Origin: Sulfurimonas sp.
GTDB lineage: Bacteria; Campylobacterota; Campylobacteria; Campylobacterales; Sulfurimonadaceae
Length of the DNA: 47,396 nt
NCBI RefSeq assembly: GCF_019429335.1
Contig: NZ_JAHYJB010000012.1
Span: 1 to 47,396 of the forward strand
Direction of reading: 5' to 3'
Of the stretch, positions 44,863 to 47,396 are shown in pieces. The position numbers and the translations under genes are program-made. The notes under the pieces are model-generated. The model saw nothing but the letters and a program-made list of their open reading frames with translations, was not told the origin of the DNA and did not search any database. Positions within the stretch are counted from its first letter, which is position 1, and every line of letters begins with the position of its first letter.

Positions 44863-45651
44863 CCCACAGAGAGGTTTTTTTATGCCTCTCTTAACCTCTA
44901 TAAAATATGTGTGCCCCAAATATATTACATAAAAAACAGCCGCAAAAAATATCATAAACGGAATAAGCGATAAAAGATATAGCACAAGCGTTTTTACCCT
45001 TAGTCTGTTTGCATAAAAATATGATATCTGCTTATCTTCATCAGCCGTTGATATAGTTGATGATATATCAAATTTCAGCATCTTGTGGAAAAAATAGTAG
45101 AGCGGAATATTTATGGCTACTATGTTGATAAATGGGATAAAGTAAAACGGTATAAGCAGAATAAAAAGCAAGAACATCGTCGCCACCCACTTTAGAGTCA
45201 GCAAAAGCGTATATATCGCGTTTGAGTGGCCAATCATCTCAACATCTCTATAGTGTCTTGTTTGAAGCTCTTTGAGAATAAAGGGCGTTAGAAAACCAAC
45301 AACAATAACCGCTACGAAAATTGAGGCGTATATAGTTAAAAAGCCACCAATAGCGTAGATGAGAAAAGTTGCAAGCCAGGAAGTTATGGCGTAGCTCATC
45401 AAAAATTGAATAATCGAAGAACCTTCAAGTTTTGCATCCAAGCTTTGTGTGTGCGGTATGCCGTTTTCAATGGTTGTATGCGTACTTTGAACATTTAGAG
45501 TGCCAAGCTCATCAACCCATACGCCTGCTAACACAAAGAAGAGCGTATACATAACTACTAAACTGACGATAAGTGGCATAAGAGAGAATTTGAGCATTTT
45601 GAGTGTCAAAAAATCCTTGATACTAAGCAGTACTATATCTTTCTCGTTCAT
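44857..45651 (-). CDS. EI24/CysZ-like membrane protein
   Basis: 264 aa from the ATG at 45651 (GGAG 6 nt upstream), overlapping the DUF3137 stop by 4 bp. Four to five hydrophobic segments, including AGVWVDEL after the first and HYRDVEMIGHSNAIYTLLLTLKW centrally, match the EI24/CysZ family. CysZ carries sulfate; the role here is not known. A hairpin AGAGAGG / CCTCTCT (44868-44891) in its 3' end may terminate the cytochrome gene. Confidence 0.8.
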   Translation of the reverse strand: MNEKDIVLLSIKDFLTLKMLKFSLMPLIVSLVVMYTLFFVLAGVWVDELGTLNVQSTHTTIENGIPHTQSLDAKLEGSSIIQFLMSYAITSWLATFLIYAIGGFLTIYASIFVAVIVVGFLTPFILKELQTRHYRDVEMIGHSNAIYTLLLTLKWVATMFLLFILLIPFYFIPFINIVAINIPLYYFFHKMLKFDISSTISTADEDKQISYFYANRLRVKTLVLYLLSLIPFMIFFAAVFYVIYLGHTYFIEVKRGIKKPLCGL

Positions 45652-46589
45652 CTTTTGCTCCAAAGCATTTGGTCTAATTTTAACTCTTCAACAATACTGA
45701 TTGCCAAATGAAGTGTTTTTACATACTCCATAGCCACCTTGTAATCTAAAAGCGAGCGAAATACGGACGGCTCAAAGAGGTCTTTATTATAGCTGATTGC
45801 CATATAAACATGTGAGCCTATAAACGAGATATAAAGAGGATGTTTTGATTTTTGTTTAAATGTCAGCAGTCTGTTCATAAGTGAATGCGACAAAATATAT
45901 CTTGCCTCTATCTGATCTGTTGAGTAGACGACAAACTCTTTTTCAAACTCTAGATCATCCATCTTGACAAGTTCATCTCTTGCAATATTATTTGACTGCA
46001 TCCAGTGACCTATAACATCTCCAAATCTGTTTTGTGCCGTGTCTGGCAATACGACAGTATTGCCGCTAAGAAGTTTGTTAAAATCAGCAATTATAAAGAG
46101 ACCTTGAAATATGGTAATCCAACTCTCTCTGCTATTTCTGTTTTGATGTTTTTTCTGGGCATGAATATCTGAAAACTGTATATTTATCCCGTCAATGCTC
46201 CCTTTTACATAGTCGTTTCCGTTCATTTTGTCAGGTTTTTCAAAGAGCTGCGAGTGTTCAAAAAGATACTCCGAGACATGCGTCTTGGATGAGTAGAGCA
46301 GGGTATGGTCGATAGCATGAATAAGCGGTTTGATTACGCTTGCTTTAAACTCATGCGTGTAGTCATGAACCAAAAATTTGTATATTATTGCGCCGAGAGC
46401 AATATATGCAAAGAGGACAAATTCGTAAAAACTTCCCAAAGAATAAGCGATAACAACGCATATGGCAGTGTATGCAGTTGCGACTGTTATGATTTTGTGT
46501 CTTAGATTTTTCCTATCTCTCTCTAGTTTCTCCAAAGTAGGAAATAGTGTTTTGTAGTAAAAATCTGTAAGATAACTTACACTTTTCAT
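45648..46589 (-). CDS. DUF3137-family membrane protein
   Basis: 313 aa. A hydrophobic hairpin at ~30-75 is followed by a large soluble domain with GSIDGINIQFSDIHAQ and EFEKEFVVYSTDQIEARYIL, the DUF3137 signature. Function is not known, but the family commonly sits next to lemA, as here. The gene lies 11 bp after lemA and overlaps the EI24 gene by 4 bp. Confidence 0.85.
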   Translation of the reverse strand: MKSVSYLTDFYYKTLFPTLEKLERDRKNLRHKIITVATAYTAICVVIAYSLGSFYEFVLFAYIALGAIIYKFLVHDYTHEFKASVIKPLIHAIDHTLLYSSKTHVSEYLFEHSQLFEKPDKMNGNDYVKGSIDGINIQFSDIHAQKKHQNRNSRESWITIFQGLFIIADFNKLLSGNTVVLPDTAQNRFGDVIGHWMQSNNIARDELVKMDDLEFEKEFVVYSTDQIEARYILSHSLMNRLLTFKQKSKHPLYISFIGSHVYMAISYNKDLFEPSVFRSLLDYKVAMEYVKTLHLAISIVEELKLDQMLWSKR

Positions 46590-46600
46590 CTTTTAAGCCT

Positions 46601-47155
46601 TTAGCTAAATAGCTCTTTAACGTCTACATTTTTACGTTCACCCTCAACAATCTCAAAAACCTGCTTCTTTTGGTAGCTCATCAAAGAAGCCATAAAATTT
46701 GTAGGAATCATTTCGATTGCGTTGTTGTAGTCTGTTACGGACTGATTATATGCACGTCTCGCCGCAGATATCTGCTCTTCTACCTCATGCAGGGTGTGTT
46801 GAAGGTGCATAACGTTTTCGTTTGCCTTGAGCTCAGGATAGTCCTCAACAGCCACCATTATGGAGTCAAGAGCTGATGTGATTTTTGCATCAAGCGCGAT
46901 TTTGTGTGCGTCACTTAAGTTTGGTTTTGTAGCTTCTGAACGAAGTTTCGTAGCCTCTTCTAAAAGCGACTTCTCATGCTCCATATATCTGCTAACAGTT
47001 GCGACAAGGTTCGGGATAAGATCATATCTTTTTTTAAGAATAGTATCAACACTTGCAAAGATATTTTCAACCTGATTTTTCTTTGCGACAAGCGAGTTGT
47101 ACATTAAAACTAAGAGTAGAGCTAAAATAAGGAGAATTATAAAAGGCATTGACAT
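46601..47155 (-). CDS. lemA: LemA-family protein
   Basis: 184 aa from the ATG at 47155 (GAAGGA 7 nt upstream); a TTG at 47170 overlaps that site and is rejected. One N-terminal membrane helix, then helical bundle with VEKIFASVDTILKKRYDLIPNLV-type core (here NQVENIFASVDTILKKR), YPELKANENV and YNNAIEMIP. LemA proteins are widespread and probably structural or membrane-stress related. First gene of lemA-DUF3137-EI24. Confidence 0.92.
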   Translation of the reverse strand: MSMPFIILLILALLLVLMYNSLVAKKNQVENIFASVDTILKKRYDLIPNLVATVSRYMEHEKSLLEEATKLRSEATKPNLSDAHKIALDAKITSALDSIMVAVEDYPELKANENVMHLQHTLHEVEEQISAARRAYNQSVTDYNNAIEMIPTNFMASLMSYQKKQVFEIVEGERKNVDVKELFS

Positions 47156-47396
47156 GTAGAAATCCTTCAATCGTATCTAATAGTAGTTTACCTTAAAATC
47201 ATTAAAAATATTTTAAGATTTATTTATATTTAATTAAGATTCTTAGATGTATAGTGTTTGTTAATATGTTGCAAAAAACGGTTCAAATCGGACACTAATG
47301 TCGGTTGAGTTCGGACAGTGATGTCGGTTCTAATCGGACAGTGGTGTCGGAAATGATTCGGACACTTTGGAGTAAAAACCGACACTTAAGTTTAAT
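47156..47396. other. Gene-free right edge: lemA upstream region, then IS-like repeats
   Basis: About 240 bp with no recognised gene. The first ~110 bp are AT-rich and should hold the lemA promoter. From ~47268 the base composition changes abruptly and 23-bp-spaced CGGACA/TGTCGG motifs begin, suggesting a junction with a mobile element near 47260-47290. Confidence 0.5.
47288..47386. repeat. 23-bp-spaced inverted-motif repeats, probable insertion-sequence end
   Basis: TCGGACA-N4-TGTCGG occurs at 47288-47304, 47311-47327 and 47334-47350, then TCGGACAC at 47358 and an inverted CCGACACT at 47379-47386. Each unit is itself nearly palindromic. Multiple short repeats inside the terminus are typical of IS21-family ends, and some IS481-type ends look similar. 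No transposase is inside the window, so the class is tentative. Confidence 0.5.

Noticed and set aside
47288-47386. CRISPR array at the right edge
   Set aside because: Units are 17-bp near-palindromes with spacers of only 6-7 bp that are not of CRISPR length; no cas genes nearby.

Overview
The window is a low-GC, gene-dense bacterial chromosome segment from the Campylobacterota, most like Sulfurimonas or a close relative. This is an inference from protein sequence style and gene content: dispersed flagellar genes (flhA, flgH), several c-di-GMP proteins, a pyrH-rpoZ-spoT-tyrS cluster, a SulP transporter and an OprD-like porin. No rRNA, tRNA or CRISPR array was recognised. No stretch longer than 300 bp lacks a gene or gene remnant. 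Several starts are TTG or GTG (porin, spoT, flhA, the UvrD-like helicase, modC, the TSUP permease, the secreted nuclease).

Left edge (1-8243): an IS256-family transposase runs off the left end and carries an in-frame amber codon. Its terminal repeat seems to supply the -35 of ung. A leftward cluster follows: a 442-aa protein, a cytoplasmic trypsin-like protease with zinc ribbon and YbjN-like tail, an M3 oligopeptidase and a secreted EEP nuclease. Behind it lies a Cache-like membrane sensor gene, also broken by an amber codon.

Molybdenum region (8441-16733): a membrane diguanylate cyclase converges on an eight-gene leftward array: modE, porin, modA, a stand-alone molbindin, modB, modC, a TSUP permease and modD. 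The modE promoter is a near-consensus sigma-70 promoter with a ModE-type palindrome lying over its spacer and -10. This suggests autoregulated molybdate uptake with its own outer-membrane pore.

Core region (16873-35878): pyrH, then rpoZ-spoT-tyrS-NMO-amidase behind a hairpin-rich leader; a leftward DHH phosphoesterase, and rrf2-flhA with a palindrome in the rrf2/rpsO divergent region; rpsO with a clear terminator; kdsB; then a methyltransferase, a CxxCxxCC protein, a TPR lipoprotein and trpC; yqeY; then flgH, a secreted transglutaminase-like protein and a GGDEF-EAL protein.

Right part (35883-47396): a SulP/STAS transporter and valS leftward; a host-attachment-family protein with a DksA-like partner; a soluble GGDEF protein; a UvrD/PcrA helicase; a cytochrome c lipoprotein; and the leftward lemA-DUF3137-EI24 operon. 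The last ~110 bp hold 23-bp-spaced inverted motifs that look like the end of another insertion sequence, so the segment may be bounded by mobile elements.
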